Shown here: one piece after another, positions 44,183-53,171 of the stretch
Numbering within the stretch: the first letter of the stretch is position 1
Layout: every line of letters begins with the position of its first letter
NCBI RefSeq assembly: GCF_003050835.1
Contig: NZ_QAOJ01000013.1
Coordinates: 62,001 to 126,000 of the forward strand
Reading direction: 5' to 3'
Source: Pseudomonas sp. GV071
Lineage (GTDB): Bacteria; Pseudomonadota; Gammaproteobacteria; Pseudomonadales; Pseudomonadaceae
DNA length: 64,000 nucleotides
Translations under genes and position numbers: made by a program
Notes under the pieces: model-generated
The model's input: the letters and a program-made list of their open reading frames with translations, nothing else
Database searches by the model: none
Told to the model about the DNA's origin: nothing

Positions 44183-44776
44183 ATGAGCAATGACGGCGTG
44201 AATGCAGGCCGGCGTCGCTTCCTTGTAGCAGCCACTTCGGTGGTTGGTGCTGCAGGAGCGGTGGGTGCTGCGGTCCCGTTCGTGGGGTCATGGTTCCCGA
44301 GTGCCAAGGCCAAGGCCGCTGGTGCTGCGGTGAAGGTGAATGTCAGCAAGGTCGAGCCAGGTCAGCAGATGATTGCTGAATGGCGCGGTCAGCCGGTGTT
44401 CATCGTTCGCCGTACAGAAGAAATTCTGGGCAACCTGACCAAGATCCACGATCGGATGTCTGACCCGGAGTCGAAAGCTTCCGTACAGCCCACCTACGTC
44501 GATCCGACGGTGCGCTCGATCAAGCCAGAAATCCTGGTGTTGGTCGGTATTTGCACCCACTTGGGTTGCTCGCCATCCTTCCGTCCCGAAGTGGCTCCGG
44601 CCGACCTCGGCGCTGAATGGGTCGGTGGCTATTTCTGCCCTTGCCACGGTTCGCGTTACGACCTCGCCGGTCGTGTGTATAAATCGCAACCAGCTCCGTT
44701 GAATCTGCCAGTGCCGCCTCACTCTTACGAGTCCGAGTCCGTCATTGTCATCGGTGTGGACCAGGAGAAAGCCTGA
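44183..44776 (+). CDS. petA: Cytochrome bc1 Rieske iron-sulphur subunit
   Basis: This 197-aa subunit carries electrons from ubiquinol to cytochrome c1. The N-terminus has a twin-arginine motif (GRRRFL) and a single transmembrane anchor. The [2Fe-2S] ligands are in CTHLGC and CPCHGS. It is the first gene of petABC and its stop overlaps the petB start by one base. Confidence 0.97.
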   Translation: MSNDGVNAGRRRFLVAATSVVGAAGAVGAAVPFVGSWFPSAKAKAAGAAVKVNVSKVEPGQQMIAEWRGQPVFIVRRTEEILGNLTKIHDRMSDPESKASVQPTYVDPTVRSIKPEILVLVGICTHLGCSPSFRPEVAPADLGAEWVGGYFCPCHGSRYDLAGRVYKSQPAPLNLPVPPHSYESESVIVIGVDQEKA

Positions 44777-45987
44777 TGAGCAAATTCATGGAGTGGGTAG
44801 ATGCGCGCTTTCCCGCCACTAAAATGTGGGAAGACCATCTCAGCAAGTATTACGCACCGAAGAACTTCAACTTCTTCTACTTCTTTGGCTCCCTGGCCCT
44901 GCTGGTTCTGGTTAACCAGATTCTGACCGGTGTCTGGCTGACCATGAGCTACACCCCGTCCGCCGAAGAGGCTTTCGCCTCTGTTGAATACATCATGCGT
45001 GATGTGGAATACGGCTGGATCATTCGTCTGATGCACTCCACCGGCGCTTCGGCGTTCTTCATTGTGGTCTATCTGCACATGTTCCGTGGCTTGCTCTACG
45101 GTTCGTACCAGAAGCCGCGTGAGCTGGTGTGGGTCTTCGGCATGCTGATCTACCTGGCCCTGATGGCTGAAGCCTTCATGGGTTACCTGCTGCCGTGGGG
45201 CCAGATGTCCTACTGGGGCGCCCAGGTGATCATCTCGCTGTTCGGTGCCATTCCGGTGATCGGCGACGACCTGACCCAGTGGATTCGTGGTGACTATCTG
45301 ATCTCCGGTATCACCCTGAACCGCTTCTTCGCACTGCACGTTATCGCACTGCCAATCGTGATCCTGGGCCTGGTGGTTCTGCACATCCTGGCACTGCACG
45401 AAGTGGGTTCGAACAACCCGCAAGGCGTGGATATCAAGAAGTTCAAAGACGAAAACGGCGTTCCGTTGGACGGCATTGCTTTCCACCCGTACTACACCGT
45501 TAAAGATATCGTCGGTGTGGTGGTGTTCCTCTTCATCTTCTGCTCGATCATCTTCTTCTTCCCGGAAATGGGTGGTTATTTCCTCGAGAAGCCGAACTTC
45601 GAAGTAGCGAACTCGTTCAAGACCCCAGAGCACATTGCCCCGGTCTGGTACTTCACCCCGTTCTACGCAATTCTCCGCGCTGTTCCGGATAAGTTGCTCG
45701 GCGTAATCGCCATGGGTGCTGCTATTGCCGTGCTGTTCGTGCTGCCGTGGCTTGACCGTAGCCCGGTCAAATCCATGCTCTACAAGGGCTGGATGAGCAA
45801 AATCTGGCTGGTGGCCTTCTGCGTGTCCTTCATCATCCTCGGCGTGCTGGGCGTTCTGCCGCCTACCGACGAGCGCACGCTGCTGGCGCGTATCTGCACC
45901 ACGCTGTACTTCGCATACTTCATCCTCATGCCGTTCTACACCAAGCTTGAGAAGACCAAACCGGTTCCGGAAAGGGTGACTGGCTGA
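44776..45987 (+). CDS. petB: Cytochrome b of the bc1 complex
   Basis: This 403-aa, eight-helix membrane subunit carries haems bL and bH and the quinol-oxidation and quinone-reduction sites. Two histidine pairs are in helices B and D. The Qo-site motif reads PVWY instead of PEWY, the variant I associate with gamma-proteobacteria. The petC start overlaps its stop. Confidence 0.97.
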   Translation: MSKFMEWVDARFPATKMWEDHLSKYYAPKNFNFFYFFGSLALLVLVNQILTGVWLTMSYTPSAEEAFASVEYIMRDVEYGWIIRLMHSTGASAFFIVVYLHMFRGLLYGSYQKPRELVWVFGMLIYLALMAEAFMGYLLPWGQMSYWGAQVIISLFGAIPVIGDDLTQWIRGDYLISGITLNRFFALHVIALPIVILGLVVLHILALHEVGSNNPQGVDIKKFKDENGVPLDGIAFHPYYTVKDIVGVVVFLFIFCSIIFFFPEMGGYFLEKPNFEVANSFKTPEHIAPVWYFTPFYAILRAVPDKLLGVIAMGAAIAVLFVLPWLDRSPVKSMLYKGWMSKIWLVAFCVSFIILGVLGVLPPTDERTLLARICTTLYFAYFILMPFYTKLEKTKPVPERVTG

Positions 45988-46769
45988 TGAAAAAGCTATT
46001 TGCTGCACTAGTTTTCGCTGTTCTGCCGGCCATCGCGTTCGCCAACAGTGGTCATGGTCCTGAGTTGGAGTCGGTCGATATCGACCTCACCGACAAAGCT
46101 GCCATGCAAGACGGCGCACGTACCTTCGCCAACTACTGCATGGGCTGCCACAGCGCCAAGTTCCAGCGTTACGAGCGCGTTGCCGATGACCTCGGTATCC
46201 CGCACGAGCTGATGCTGAGCAACCTGGTTTTCACCGGCGCCAAGATTGGCGATCTGATGAAAAACAGCATGTCGCCTGTTGACGCCAAGAAGTGGTTCGG
46301 TGCGGCTCCGCCCGATCTGACCCTGGTTGCCCGTGTACGTGGCAACGACTGGCTGTACAGCTACCTGCACGCCTTTTATGAAGACCCGACACGCCCATGG
46401 GGTGTGAACAACAAGGTCTTCCCGAACGTGGGCATGCCTAACGTTCTGGTCGGTCTGCAAGGTCGTCAGGTTGTAGGTTGCAAGCAAGTACAAGTGGTTG
46501 AAGAGGGCAAGAAGCAGTACGACCCGCTCACCGGTACTCCGCTGACCCACGAAGCCTGTGATCAGCTCACCATCGTGCCGAAAACCGGCAAGCTGAATGA
46601 GGCCGAGTTCGACGAGAAGGTCAAAAACCTGGTGACCTTCCTGGCTTACTCCGCCAACCCAGTGAAACTGAAAAGCGAGCGCATCGGCACCTACGTGTTG
46701 CTGTACTTGGCCTTCTTCTTCGTGTTCGCGTATCTGCTGAAACGTGAATACTGGAAGGATGTGCACTAA
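45987..46769 (+). CDS. petC: Cytochrome c1
   Basis: This 260-aa periplasmic c-type cytochrome of the bc1 complex has a signal peptide (about residues 1-19), haem attachment CMGCH at 51-55 and a C-terminal transmembrane anchor (about 230-250). A terminator follows 26 bp after the stop. Confidence 0.97.
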   Translation: MKKLFAALVFAVLPAIAFANSGHGPELESVDIDLTDKAAMQDGARTFANYCMGCHSAKFQRYERVADDLGIPHELMLSNLVFTGAKIGDLMKNSMSPVDAKKWFGAAPPDLTLVARVRGNDWLYSYLHAFYEDPTRPWGVNNKVFPNVGMPNVLVGLQGRQVVGCKQVQVVEEGKKQYDPLTGTPLTHEACDQLTIVPKTGKLNEAEFDEKVKNLVTFLAYSANPVKLKSERIGTYVLLYLAFFFVFAYLLKREYWKDVH

Positions 46770-46795
46770 GTAACTGGTATTCTCCGCTGTCGACT

Positions 46796-46824
46796 TGCGC
46801 GCCCTATTGGGCGCGCACGTTTTT
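46796..46824 (+). terminator. Terminator of petABC
   Basis: A perfect 9-bp stem TGCGCGCCC/GGGCGCGCA with a TATT loop is followed by T5. Confidence 0.9.
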
Positions 46825-46861
46825 GTGCTTCAGATAACTTTAACAAGCGAGGAGGATCGCC

Positions 46862-47479
46862 ATGGGCGTGACCAACCGGTTGGCCTGCTACTCCGACCCC
46901 GCCGATCACTATTCCCATCGCGTACGTATCGTGCTCGCCGAGAAAGGTGTAAGCGCGGAAATCATCAACGTGGAACCCGGGCGCACGCCGCCCAAACTGG
47001 TTGAGGTCAATCCTTACGCCAGCTTGCCGACGTTGGTGGACCGTGACCTGGCGTTGTATGAATCGACCGTGGTGATGGAATATCTTGACGAGCGCTATCC
47101 CCATCCACCGTTATTGCCGGTTTACCCGGTAGCACGTGCCAATAGCCGTCTGCTGATGCATCGCATCCAGCGCGACTGGTGTGGTCTGGTGGACCTGATT
47201 CTTGATACGCGCAGCAAAGAGCCGGCGCGTGTTCAAGCGCGCAAGGAGTTGCGTGAGAGCCTGACCGGCGTGTCGCCATTGTTCGCCGACAAGGCTTATT
47301 TCCTCAGTGACGAGTTGAGTTTGGTAGATTGTTGCCTGTTGCCGATCTTGTGGCGCTTGCCGATTCTTGGCATTGAGCTGCCCAAGCCGGCCAAACCGTT
47401 GCTCGATTACATGGAGCGCCAGTTTGCCCGCGAGGCCTTCCAGGTCAGCTTGTCGGGTGTTGAGCGCGATATGCGCTGA
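46862..47479 (+). CDS. sspA: Stringent starvation protein A
   Basis: This 205-aa glutathione-S-transferase-fold protein binds RNA polymerase and modulates stationary-phase and stress transcription. The N-terminal thioredoxin-like domain lacks a catalytic Cys/Ser for glutathione, as usual in SspA. A strong GAGGAGG ribosome-binding site precedes the ATG. sspB follows 17 bp downstream. Confidence 0.96.
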   Translation: MGVTNRLACYSDPADHYSHRVRIVLAEKGVSAEIINVEPGRTPPKLVEVNPYASLPTLVDRDLALYESTVVMEYLDERYPHPPLLPVYPVARANSRLLMHRIQRDWCGLVDLILDTRSKEPARVQARKELRESLTGVSPLFADKAYFLSDELSLVDCCLLPILWRLPILGIELPKPAKPLLDYMERQFAREAFQVSLSGVERDMR

Positions 47480-47496
47480 AGCTGAAGGAGCTTTCG

Positions 47497-47910
47497 ATGA
47501 ACTCCAGTCGTCCGTATCTGATCCGCGCCTTATACGAGTGGATCGTTGACAACGATTGCACGCCCCACCTGCTGGTGAATGCGGAATACCCGAACGTGCA
47601 AGTACCACAGGGCTTTGCAAATGACGGCCAGATCGTCCTCAACGTGTCGCCCAGTGCAGTGCGTCACCTGCACATGGATAACGACGCAGTGAGCTTCGAG
47701 GGACGTTTTGGTGGGGTTGCTCACACACTGTTCATCCCGGCGTCGGCCGTTTTGGCGATTTACGCACGGGAAAATGGCCAGGGCATGGTCTTCGACTTGG
47801 AGTCGCCAGTGGCAGACGAAGAGCCGGAAGACGATCCGGATGGTGATGGTCCGTCCGGTGGCGAGCCGCCGCGGCCAAGTGGTCGGCCCAGCCTGAAAGT
47901 GGTCAAGTAA
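47497..47910 (+). CDS. sspB: ClpXP adaptor SspB
   Basis: This 137-aa adaptor delivers ssrA-tagged proteins to ClpXP. The folded tag-binding domain covers about residues 1-110. An acidic, Gly/Pro-rich linker leads to the ClpX-binding tail RPSLKVVK at the C-terminus. Confidence 0.96.
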   Translation: MNSSRPYLIRALYEWIVDNDCTPHLLVNAEYPNVQVPQGFANDGQIVLNVSPSAVRHLHMDNDAVSFEGRFGGVAHTLFIPASAVLAIYARENGQGMVFDLESPVADEEPEDDPDGDGPSGGEPPRPSGRPSLKVVK

Positions 47911-47925
47911 GACGTTGTTTGCGGC

Positions 47926-47961
47926 AATAAAAAAGGCGATCTCTGGATCGCCTTTTTTATT
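47926..47961. terminator. Bidirectional terminator between sspB and dolP
   Basis: A near-perfect palindrome (AATAAAAAAGGCGATC and its complement, with a TCTG loop) lies between convergent genes. Confidence 0.92.
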
Positions 47962-47975
47962 GCCTGTCGTTCAGG

Positions 47976-48506
47976 TCAGTCCACGTATTCGAACAGTTTG
48001 ACGATCTTCTGCACGCCCGACACACCCTGCACCAGGTTGGAGGCCAGTTGCGCCTGCTGGCGGCTGACGACGCCGAGCATGTAGACGATGCCGTTCTCGG
48101 TGATCACTTTGATGTTCGAGCTGGATACGCTGTTGTCAGCCAGCATCTCGGTTTTGATCTTGGTGGTCAGCAGCGCATCGTTGCTGCGCGCCAGGGCCGA
48201 GGAGGGGGCGATCACTTGCAGTTCGTTGTACACCTTGCGCACACCCTGAACCGACCGCGCCGCCTGTTCGGCGGAGGCTTTCAGTTCGGCGCGCGGGGTT
48301 TGCCCGGCGAGCAGAACGATACCGTTGTAGCTGGTGACAACGATGTGCGAGCCGTTGGCCAGGTCGGGGCTGGCCTGGTTGATTTTCTGCTCGACATTCG
48401 AGGGGATGAATTGGTCATCGATCTTGTTGCCGAACGAACGGCTGCCGCACCCGGAAAGCACCAGGGTGACGGCAAGAGCGGCAAGGATTAATGGCGAACG
48501 GGTCAT
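47976..48506 (-). CDS. dolP: Dual-BON-domain outer-membrane lipoprotein DolP
   Basis: This 176-aa lipoprotein (formerly YraP) has a lipobox LSGC near residue 20 and two BON domains (about residues 45-110 and 115-175). The family maintains outer-membrane integrity and localises to division sites in E. coli. It overlaps gmhA by 4 bp. Confidence 0.93.
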   Translation of the reverse strand: MTRSPLILAALAVTLVLSGCGSRSFGNKIDDQFIPSNVEQKINQASPDLANGSHIVVTSYNGIVLLAGQTPRAELKASAEQAARSVQGVRKVYNELQVIAPSSALARSNDALLTTKIKTEMLADNSVSSSNIKVITENGIVYMLGVVSRQQAQLASNLVQGVSGVQKIVKLFEYVD

Positions 48507-49096
48507 TCTTCACTCCCAAACAGTTGGCTATCAATCAGGTCGCAGAGGCAGTGGATGGCCAGCAAGTGGACTTCCTGAATGCGTGCGGTAACTTTCGAAG
48601 GAACACGGATTTCGACGTCTTCGGGCAGCAGCAGCGAGGCCATGCCGCCGCCGTCGCGACCAGTGAGGGCGACTACCACCATTTCGCGGTCGTGGGCGGC
48701 CTGGATGGCCTGGATGACGTTGGCGGAGTTGCCGCTGGTGGAGATCGCCAGCAGCACGTCGCCCGGTTGGCCGAGGGCGCGAATCTGCTTGGAGAACACC
48801 TCGTTGTAGCTGTAGTCGTTGGCGATCGAGGTAATGGTCGAGCTGTCGGTGGTCAGGGCGATAGCCGGCAGGCTTGGGCGTTCGCGCTCGAAGCGGTTGA
48901 GCAGCTCTGATGAGAAGTGCTGCGCGTCGCCGGCTGACCCGCCGTTGCCACAGGTGAGAATCTTGCCTTCATTGAGCAGGGCCTGAACCATGGCCAGACT
49001 GCCGTGCTCGATGTAGGGAATAAGCACTTCCATGGCTTGCTGTTTGGTTTCGATACTGGCTTGAAACAGCTGGCGGATACGGGATTGCATGTCCAT
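48503..49096 (-). CDS. gmhA: SIS-domain phosphoheptose isomerase (GmhA/DiaA type)
   Basis: In this 197-aa sugar isomerase fold the phosphate loop is STSGNS. The candidate GmhA catalytic Glu (SSEL) and His (in QEVHLLAIH) are present, so it can plausibly convert sedoheptulose-7-phosphate to D-glycero-D-manno-heptose-7-phosphate. By synteny (rsmI/lpoA/yraN/-/dolP) it sits where E. coli has diaA, a DnaA-binding regulator. The P. aeruginosa orthologue is called GmhA. It could supply the heptose phosphate needed by the HddA/HddC pair in this window. Confidence 0.85.
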   Translation of the reverse strand: MDMQSRIRQLFQASIETKQQAMEVLIPYIEHGSLAMVQALLNEGKILTCGNGGSAGDAQHFSSELLNRFERERPSLPAIALTTDSSTITSIANDYSYNEVFSKQIRALGQPGDVLLAISTSGNSANVIQAIQAAHDREMVVVALTGRDGGGMASLLLPEDVEIRVPSKVTARIQEVHLLAIHCLCDLIDSQLFGSEE

Positions 49097-49271
49097 CGGA
49101 GATGACCTTCAGTGTGGCTGCTGATCAGGTGGCCCAGGGTGATTCTGGTGCCTGCCTGTTACAGGTAAAAATCGCTCGGCGCCGCAGCGTGCTGGGCTGT
49201 GCCGAGACCGGGTTCGGTCTTGCACTGGGTTGCTGCCGCACAGCGTACTGCCGGCAATCGATTGTGGTTAA

Positions 49272-49643
49272 TCAGGCTTCAAAGGCGTTGCGAATCCAGT
49301 TCAGTCGGCCCGCTTGTTCGGTTCCGGTATTGATGGCTACGACATCGAAACGGCACGGATGTTTGGCCCAGCGTGACTCCTGTTGCAGAAAGCTGGTGGC
49401 GGCTAGGATCAGCTTTTGCTGCTTGCGGCCATCAACACTTTCTACGGCGCCGCCCCAGGCAGAATGCCGGCGGGCGCGAACTTCGACGAATACTACTGTA
49501 TCGCCGTCCAGCATGACCAGATCGAGCTCGCCGCGCTTGCAGCTCCAGTTCTTCGTAATCAGCTTCAGACCATGGCGGCGCAGGTGCTCGAAGGCCTCTG
49601 CTTCACCGTCATGGCCGAGGTGTTGGGTGCTGGCGGCGGTCAA
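49272..49643 (-). CDS. yraN: YraN-family nuclease-fold protein (UPF0102)
   Basis: This 123-aa protein has a PD-(D/E)XK-like core: G-E-x-D-LV at about residue 38 and VEVRAR at about 53. Its function in the cell is not settled. The TTG start at 49643 directly abuts the lpoA stop, indicating translational coupling. A 175-bp gap separates it from gmhA. Confidence 0.88.
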   Translation of the reverse strand: MTAASTQHLGHDGEAEAFEHLRRHGLKLITKNWSCKRGELDLVMLDGDTVVFVEVRARRHSAWGGAVESVDGRKQQKLILAATSFLQQESRWAKHPCRFDVVAINTGTEQAGRLNWIRNAFEA

Positions 49644-51467
49644 TCAGTGGCTGCTGTCGGGCAGGCGCTGCACGGCGCCGTCGCGGAACTCGGCCCATGG
49701 CAGCTGGCGCTCGACGCGCTGGCTGGCGGTCAGGCTGAGGCTGCCGGACAGGCCGTCGACGCGGCTTTCTGGCAGGGCTTTGAGTTCGGTCAGACGCGGC
49801 GCCAGGCGGTAGGCATCCACACCCATCGCATACAGGCGGCCGAGACTGCCAGCGGCTTGCGGCCACTGGCCGGCAACTTGCTGGCGAAGCGGGTCGTTGG
49901 CATCCAGCAGCCATGGCGTTTCGCAGAAGCGAATGCCATCCAGGTCCTGGTATTGAGCTGGATTGCTGCCGCCGGTGAACAGGTGCGAGGTGGCATACAC
50001 CGGCACGTCGCCGGCGTACTGGAAGGCCAGGGTCGGTTTGATCTGTTGCGCTTGTTGGGGGGTGGCTGCGAGGAAGATGAAGTCGATGTCCTGACGGCGC
50101 GCTGGTTGTGCGGCGAGCTGAGTGCCGAGCACGCTTTGCAGGCGTTTGGCACGGGCTTCGCTCTGGCGCAGTTGGAACAGGTCGGCAATTTGCTGAGCCA
50201 GCTCTACCGGCTGATCAACATGCTCGGCGGCGATCAGGCTGCCGCCTTTGGCTTGCCAGCTTTGGCGGAAGGCGTCCAGCACGCGGTCGCCCCATTCGCC
50301 GCGCGGTACCAGTGCCACGGCGCGGCGCATGCCGTCATCCCAGGCGCGGCGCGACACTTCGCGGGCTTCGTCCTCAGCGGCCAGGCCGAATTGAAACAGT
50401 TGGGGTGGGCCTTCGCGGCCGGCGTCGCTGTAGTTCAGGGCCAGGGTGGTGATCGGCAGTTGCTCACGATCACTCAGCTGTTTGACCAGGTTTTTTTCCA
50501 GCGGACCGACCACCAGTTGAATACCAGCGGCCTGGGCCTGGCGGTAGAAGTCATCCATCGAGGCCAGGCGCGAGCTGTCGAACACTTCGATGCTCGGCGG
50601 GTTCTGTCCTGCCTGCTGCGCCTGGAAGTGCGCAGCCATAAAGCCGTCACGCAGGGCGCGAGCGACGGAAGCCAGTTGGCCGTCCTGTGGCAGCAGCAGT
50701 GCGATTTTAGTCAGTGGTTGGCTGGCCAGTTCTTTGAGTTTGGTCAGTGGCGCCGGCAGTTGTTCGGCGGCTGGGTGCTGCGGGTTCTGTTGGCGCCAGG
50801 CGTCGATGGCGGCTTGCTGCTGTTGCAGGGTGCCGGCGCTCTTCACCGCGCTGGCCAGTTGCAGCCAGCCGGCCAGGTCAGCGTCACCGCCACCTTGCAG
50901 TTGCTCTGCCGGCAGCGACGAGACCAGGGCCCAGATGCTTTCGTGGTTGCTGGCGGCGGCTTCGCCACTCAGCAGCGGCGCGATAAACACGCGCTCACGT
51001 GCGGCAGCGAGGGTCTGCCCGTCGGCTTCCAGCGCTTGGGCGCGTACCAGTTGGGTGCGCACTTGCTGATCGACTGGCAGCTCGGCCAGGCGCTGCATGC
51101 CTGGTTGGTCGAGGGCCTGCAGGGCGCTTTTCGGTTTGTTGCGGGCCAGGGCCAGTTCGGCGCTCAGGGTACCGGCGAAGACTTGTTGGGCTGGCTTGAG
51201 AGTGGCGACAGGCACCTGCTCAAGAATTTGCGCGGCGCGCCCCAGGTCCTTCTGTTGATACGCCTGATCGGCTGCCGCCAGACGCAGCGAGGCGGCTTGT
51301 TCCGGCTTAGCCTCGGCGGCTTGTTGCAGCAACTGTTCGATGCTGGCTTGTGGGGTGCGTGGCAATTCGCCAAGGGTGGAGGACGGCGAGCTTGAGCAAG
51401 CGGCCAAGAGAGCGGCGAGGCTGATAGCGAGGAGCGGGCGCAGGCCGGCGGTCAGGCGGATGATCAT
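49644..51467 (-). CDS. lpoA: Penicillin-binding protein activator LpoA
   Basis: This 607-aa outer-membrane lipoprotein (formerly LppC) has a lipobox AAC near residue 24, an N-terminal TPR domain and a C-terminal periplasmic-binding-protein-like domain that stimulates PBP1a. The ATG at 51467 has AGGAA 7 bp upstream and yields a proper signal; the frame is open 60 codons further without support. It is divergent from rsmI. Confidence 0.94.
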   Translation of the reverse strand: MIIRLTAGLRPLLAISLAALLAACSSSPSSTLGELPRTPQASIEQLLQQAAEAKPEQAASLRLAAADQAYQQKDLGRAAQILEQVPVATLKPAQQVFAGTLSAELALARNKPKSALQALDQPGMQRLAELPVDQQVRTQLVRAQALEADGQTLAAARERVFIAPLLSGEAAASNHESIWALVSSLPAEQLQGGGDADLAGWLQLASAVKSAGTLQQQQAAIDAWRQQNPQHPAAEQLPAPLTKLKELASQPLTKIALLLPQDGQLASVARALRDGFMAAHFQAQQAGQNPPSIEVFDSSRLASMDDFYRQAQAAGIQLVVGPLEKNLVKQLSDREQLPITTLALNYSDAGREGPPQLFQFGLAAEDEAREVSRRAWDDGMRRAVALVPRGEWGDRVLDAFRQSWQAKGGSLIAAEHVDQPVELAQQIADLFQLRQSEARAKRLQSVLGTQLAAQPARRQDIDFIFLAATPQQAQQIKPTLAFQYAGDVPVYATSHLFTGGSNPAQYQDLDGIRFCETPWLLDANDPLRQQVAGQWPQAAGSLGRLYAMGVDAYRLAPRLTELKALPESRVDGLSGSLSLTASQRVERQLPWAEFRDGAVQRLPDSSH

Positions 51468-51589
51468 GTAGACGTTCCTGGTACTTGATCGAAGAGGGCG
51501 GATTGTACCCAAGGGGCAGCGCAGGCGCGATGTTGATGGCGTGAATCGGGCTACAATGCGCGCTTTCTGTGATTCATGAGGTGTGCGTT

Positions 51590-52453
51590 GTGACCACTCA
51601 GGGTGTTTTGAATTCCGCCGCCGGTACCCTTTATGTGGTGGCCACACCCATTGGTAATCTCGACGATATCAGCGCCCGTGCCCTCAAGGTGCTGCGCGAT
51701 GTAGCGCTGATTGCTGCCGAAGATACCCGCCACTCCATGCGTCTGATGCAGCACTTCGGCATTCCCACGCCGCTGGCAGCCTGTCACGAACACAACGAGC
51801 GTGACGAAGGCAGCCGCTTTCTCTCGCGCTTGCAGGCTGGGGATGACGTGGCGCTGATTTCTGACGCGGGTACGCCGCTGATTTCCGATCCGGGCTACCA
51901 CCTGGTGCGCCAGGTCCGAGCTGCCGGTATCAAGGTGGTCCCAGTGCCGGGCCCTTGTGCCTTGATAGCGGCGTTGTCGGCGGCCGGGTTGCCCTCGGAC
52001 CGGTTTATCTTCGAAGGGTTTTTGCCGGCCAAGGCCGTAGGGCGTCGCGCACGGCTGGAAGCCGTAAAAGAGGAGCCGCGCACCCTGATCTTCTATGAGG
52101 CACCACACCGCATTCTCGAATGCCTGGAAGACATGGAACTGGTGTTCGGTGGCGAGCGCGTGGCGTTGCTGGCCCGTGAGTTGACCAAAACCTTCGAGAC
52201 CCTCAACGGCCTGCCGTTATCCGAACTGCGTGCCTGGGTGGCCAGCGACAGCAATCAGCAGCGCGGCGAATGCGTGGTGTTGGTCGCCGGTTGGCAGGCG
52301 CCGGAAGGTGACGAAGCGGTGAGCGCCGAAACCCTGCGCGTGCTCGACCTGCTATTAAAGGAAATGCCGCTCAAACGTGCGGCGGCTGTGGCAGCGGAGA
52401 TCACTGGGGTACGCAAGAATCTGCTCTATCAGGTGGCCCTGGAGCGGCAATGA
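51590..52453 (+). CDS. rsmI: 16S rRNA (cytidine-1402-2'-O) methyltransferase
   Basis: This 287-aa member of the tetrapyrrole-methylase fold methylates C1402 of 16S rRNA. The N-terminal VATPIGNLDD and the EDTRHS motif are typical. The GTG at 51590 with GAGG 9 bp upstream is preferred to the GTG at 51569 by comparison with homologues. It lies upstream of rnpB. Confidence 0.95.
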   Translation: MTTQGVLNSAAGTLYVVATPIGNLDDISARALKVLRDVALIAAEDTRHSMRLMQHFGIPTPLAACHEHNERDEGSRFLSRLQAGDDVALISDAGTPLISDPGYHLVRQVRAAGIKVVPVPGPCALIAALSAAGLPSDRFIFEGFLPAKAVGRRARLEAVKEEPRTLIFYEAPHRILECLEDMELVFGGERVALLARELTKTFETLNGLPLSELRAWVASDSNQQRGECVVLVAGWQAPEGDEAVSAETLRVLDLLLKEMPLKRAAAVAAEITGVRKNLLYQVALERQ

Positions 52454-52464
52454 AGGATTTTGGC

Positions 52465-52493
52465 TTGTTCTATGGGGAGGCTGCCGCTACCCT
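52465..52493 (+). promoter_or_regulatory. Possible rnpB promoter
   Basis: TTGTTC (52465-52470) and TACCCT (52488-52493) are spaced 17 bp apart, 9 bp before the RNA 5' end. The hexamers are weak. Confidence 0.4.
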
Positions 52494-52502
52494 AGGCGGC
52501 GG

Positions 52503-52861
52503 AGAGTCGATTGGACAGTCGCTGCCTCATTTTGTTCGCAAGATGGGGGGGAGGAAAGTCCGGGCTCCATAGGGCGGAGTGCCAGGTAACGCCTGGGAGG
52601 CGCGAGCCTACGGAAAGTGCCACAGAAAATAACCGCCTAAGCGCTTCGGCGCCGGTAAGGGTGAAAAGGTGCGGTAAGAGCGCACCGCACGTCTGGTAAC
52701 AGTTCGTGGCTAGGCAAACCCCACTCGGAGCAAGACCAAATAGGGTTCCATGGCGTGGCCCGCGTCGGAACCGGGTAGGTTGCTAAAGGTGTCCAGTGAT
52801 GGCCATCGTAGAGGAATGACTGTCCTCGACAGAACCCGGCTTACAGATCGACTCTCCACCT
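52503..52861 (+). ncRNA. rnpB: RNase P RNA (class A)
   Basis: This is the catalytic RNA of RNase P. It begins AGAGTCGATTGGACAG and ends with the complementary GATCGACTCT (P1). The universally conserved blocks GAGGAAAGTCCGGGC, ACAGAAA, GGTAAGGGTGAAA and AGAGGAATGAC are all in order. The length of about 359 nt and the sequence are close to P. aeruginosa. The short reading frames inside it are not genes. Confidence 0.96.
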
Positions 52862-53065
52862 CCTTCCCGCTGTTCGAGTTACCTCCTGTCGCTGCATTTC
52901 TAAGACCGAAAAAATCTTACTCTTAAGACTTTACTTTAAGTTCGTGGCGCAGCCCCTTGAACTCGCTTGGCTGCATCCGTCAAAACCTCGCTAAAACCCC
53001 CTGCCTGACCTGCAAAAGCTGCGCTAAATCACCGTCATATAAGGAATTTTCCCTATGAGCGCGCC

Positions 53066-53095
53066 TTGACGGTGGGGTGGCTGCGTTCCTATAGT
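53066..53095 (+). promoter_or_regulatory. mra (dcw cluster) promoter
   Basis: TTGACG (53066-53071) and TATAGT (53090-53095) are spaced 18 bp apart, placing the start of transcription just upstream of the MraZ boxes. Confidence 0.8.
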
Positions 53096-53104
53096 GTGCC
53101 GGAG

Positions 53105-53129
53105 TGGTACAAAGTGGTACGAAGTGGGT
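53105..53129 (+). promoter_or_regulatory. MraZ operator, three direct repeats
   Basis: TGGTA (53105), TGGTA (53115) and TGGGT (53125) repeat with an exact 10-bp period. This matches the known MraZ target of three TGGGA-type boxes separated by 5 bp, and it overlaps the expected transcription start, so MraZ should repress its own cluster here. Confidence 0.8.
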
Positions 53130-53171
53130 TTTTTAGGCATGGATAGCTAGAAAAAAAGGGGAAGCGCAGTC

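Larger units (their letters stand above)
52862..53171. other. rnpB-mraZ intergenic region (310 bp)
   Basis: This holds the mra promoter and MraZ operator in its last 110 bp. The first 200 bp have no gene that I can see; a clear rnpB terminator hairpin is not obvious. Confidence 0.6.

Noticed and set aside
49416..51395. 659-codon plus-strand frame opposite lpoA and yraN
   Set aside because: lpoA and yraN have correct signals, motifs and neighbours. The antisense product has no recognisable motif.
52511..52699. Short reading frames inside 52503-52861
   Set aside because: They lie within the RNase P RNA.
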